Of a stretch of 57,979 nt of DNA, positions 57,147-57,979 are shown one piece after another. The stretch covers positions 125,352 through 183,330 of the forward strand of contig VKHL01000052.1 in the NCBI GenBank assembly GCA_015146655.1. The letters run 5' to 3'. How positions within the stretch are numbered: the stretch's first letter is position 1; each line of letters starts with the position of its first letter. The notes below the pieces were generated by a model. The model was not told the DNA's origin and ran no database searches. It saw only the letters and a program-made list of their open reading frames with translations. This DNA comes from Ochromonas danica. Its lineage: Eukaryota > Sar > Chrysophyceae > Chromulinales > Chromulinaceae. Position numbers and translations under genes: made by a program.

Positions 57147-57878
57147 AAAGGGTGAACATCACGGAAGATGGACAAGAAGCATTAATTCGATTAAGTGGTG
57201 GAGATATGAGACGTGTTCTGAATCTTCTACAAGCATCTCATATGGCTTATCATGGTAATCATTCTCTTATAACTGGAATAGAGAAGATTACAGAGAAGGA
57301 AGTCTATCTAACAGCAGGAGCTGCTTTACCTTCTGTGATTGAAGTCTTAGTACAAACTTTATTAAATGATAGCTTTACTGATGCTTATCAACACTTTTAT
57401 CAGGTAAGAGAGAGAGAGAGGCTTGTTTTGTGTGTAATGTGTGTGTGTGTGCTTGTATGTATGTAATGTGTGTGTGTAATGTGTGCGTGTATGTGGTATG
57501 CATGTATGTATGTAATGTGTGTGTGTATGTGTGTTTGTGTTGTGTATATGTAATGTGTTTGTGTGTGTGTCTATATGCACAATCACTCCTCCCTCTTCCA
57601 CTTCTTACTCTCATTCTCATGTCATCTTCCAATACTGTACCAACAACAACTAGGCTATGGAGAAGTTTGGCTATGCTCTCATGGATATTGTCAGTGAAGT
57701 GAGCAAAGTAGTAACTCGTCTTGATCTACCTGACAAAGCTCTTGTCTTTCTTCTTAACCAACTCTCCAATATTGAGCTTCGTCTATCTCATGGTGGTAAT
57801 GAACGCTTACAGTTAGGTGCTCTTATTGGAGCCTTTATTGTCTTTCGAGATATGATGTCATCATCCACTAAGTCCTAA
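55647..57878 (+). CDS. RFC5: Replication factor C subunit 5 (yeast Rfc3 type)
   Basis: Seven exons: 55647-55896, 56182-56332, 56435-56508, 56610-56700, 56904-56972, 57151-57403 and 57654-57878, all phases consistent, giving 370 residues (human 340). AAA+ motifs: [19 protein letters not shown] (RFC box II), Walker A GPPGTGKTST (split by intron 1), [17 protein letters not shown], Walker [21 protein letters not shown], sensor/Arg-finger SRC motif [11 protein letters not shown], sensor 2 GGDMRRVLN. The C-terminal collar domain is complete. This subunit lies in the pentameric clamp loader that opens PCNA at primer ends, and in related loaders (Rad17, Ctf18, Elg1). The N-terminus has an extra poly-Thr stretch of about 30 residues from an ACT/ACC repeat. 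Introns 1 and 5 hold long UG repeats; intron 5's touches the acceptor. SRC and 'MICNY' favour RFC5 over RFC2/4. Confidence 0.96.
56002..56167. repeat. (TG)n microsatellite, RFC5 intron 1
   Basis: Imperfect TG repeat with interruptions (TATGCG, TTTG, CTTG, GGTGTA), ending about 15 nt before the acceptor of exon 2 at 56181. Confidence 0.95.
57034..57144. repeat. (TG)n microsatellite, RFC5 intron 5
   Basis: Nearly pure TG repeat extending to within 6 nt of the acceptor (ACAAAG at 57145-57150), with no separate pyrimidine tract. Confidence 0.97.
57421..57573. repeat. Degenerate TG/TA-rich repeat, RFC5 intron 6
   Basis: Mixed TGTG, TATG and AATGTG units, an aged relative of the purer TG repeats in introns 1 and 5. 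Confidence 0.85.
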
Positions 57879-57881
57879 CTT

Positions 57882-57979
57882 AACTACTAACACTACATAA
57901 CTCTACACTAACTACTAACACTACACTAACTACTAACACTACACTAACTACTAACACTACACTAACTACTAACACTACA
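57882..57979. repeat. Tandem 18-bp repeat downstream of RFC5
   Basis: Unit ACTAACTACTAACACTAC, about five copies, the first two slightly divergent; runs off the window edge. Each unit contains TACTAAC, identical to the yeast-type intron branch-point consensus, though no intron is evident here. Confidence 0.92.

Overview
This window comes from the nuclear genome of a microbial eukaryote. Coding exons are broken by short GT-AG introns (mostly about 55-120 nt), genes lie on both strands with no operons, and the genes are eukaryotic: SmD1, RFC5, CFAP52, B9D1 and a small mitochondrial COX7a-like subunit. CFAP52 and B9D1 imply a cilium or flagellum. A hybrid histidine kinase, kinesin-light-chain-type TPR proteins, a TIR-like/TPR fusion and a fungal-type HisI-HisE protein together fit a free-living protist; I lean towards a stramenopile-like lineage but cannot name it. 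Composition is AT-rich with many microsatellites and poly-Asn/Gln/Ser/Thr/Glu tracts. I saw no tRNA, rRNA, CRISPR array, recognisable transposon or virus-derived element.

Layout. 0-10 kb: 5' exon of a CAMK-type protein kinase (-), two unrecognised proteins (+), a DDI1/NRIP-like aspartyl-protease-fold protein (-) and an amino-acid/auxin-permease-family transporter (-). 10-24 kb: membrane hybrid histidine kinase (+), a 1286-residue protein built from about 17 helical repeats with an A-x-x-G-L-x-x-M core (-), and a degenerate poly(A)-polymerase-like nucleotidyltransferase with a winged-helix-like region and a Gly/Asn/Ser-rich tail (+). 24-27 kb is gene-poor. 27-35 kb: TauE/SafE transporter (-), type II membrane glycosyltransferase (-), possibly N-myristoylated TPR protein (+), cathepsin L-like protease (-) and SmD1 (+). 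35-45 kb: CFAP52 (+), GAF-domain protein (-), B9D1 (+), COX7a-like (-) and METTL26-like methyltransferase (+). 45-47 kb: an 800-N gap flanked by a perfect 131-bp inverted repeat carrying part of a QOR2-like quinone oxidoreductase. 47-58 kb: giant TIR-like/TPR protein (+), TrmB-like methyltransferase (-), HisI-HisE (+) and RFC5 (+).

Gene organisation. Eight neighbouring pairs are divergent with start codons roughly 330-740 bp apart, so bidirectional promoters are likely. Three of these promoters share a TTAAGTTAA-type element, and one carries four phased copies of GTTAACTTAAC. The genes otherwise look like an ordinary mix of housekeeping, ciliary and signalling functions.

The strongest candidates for something little described are the TIR-like/TPR protein, the GL-repeat protein, the nucleotidyltransferase that appears to have lost its catalytic acids, and the histidine kinase whose receiver domain is split by a long low-complexity insert. 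Exon models were built by eye from splice signals, reading-frame continuity and remembered protein families; no database search was run.
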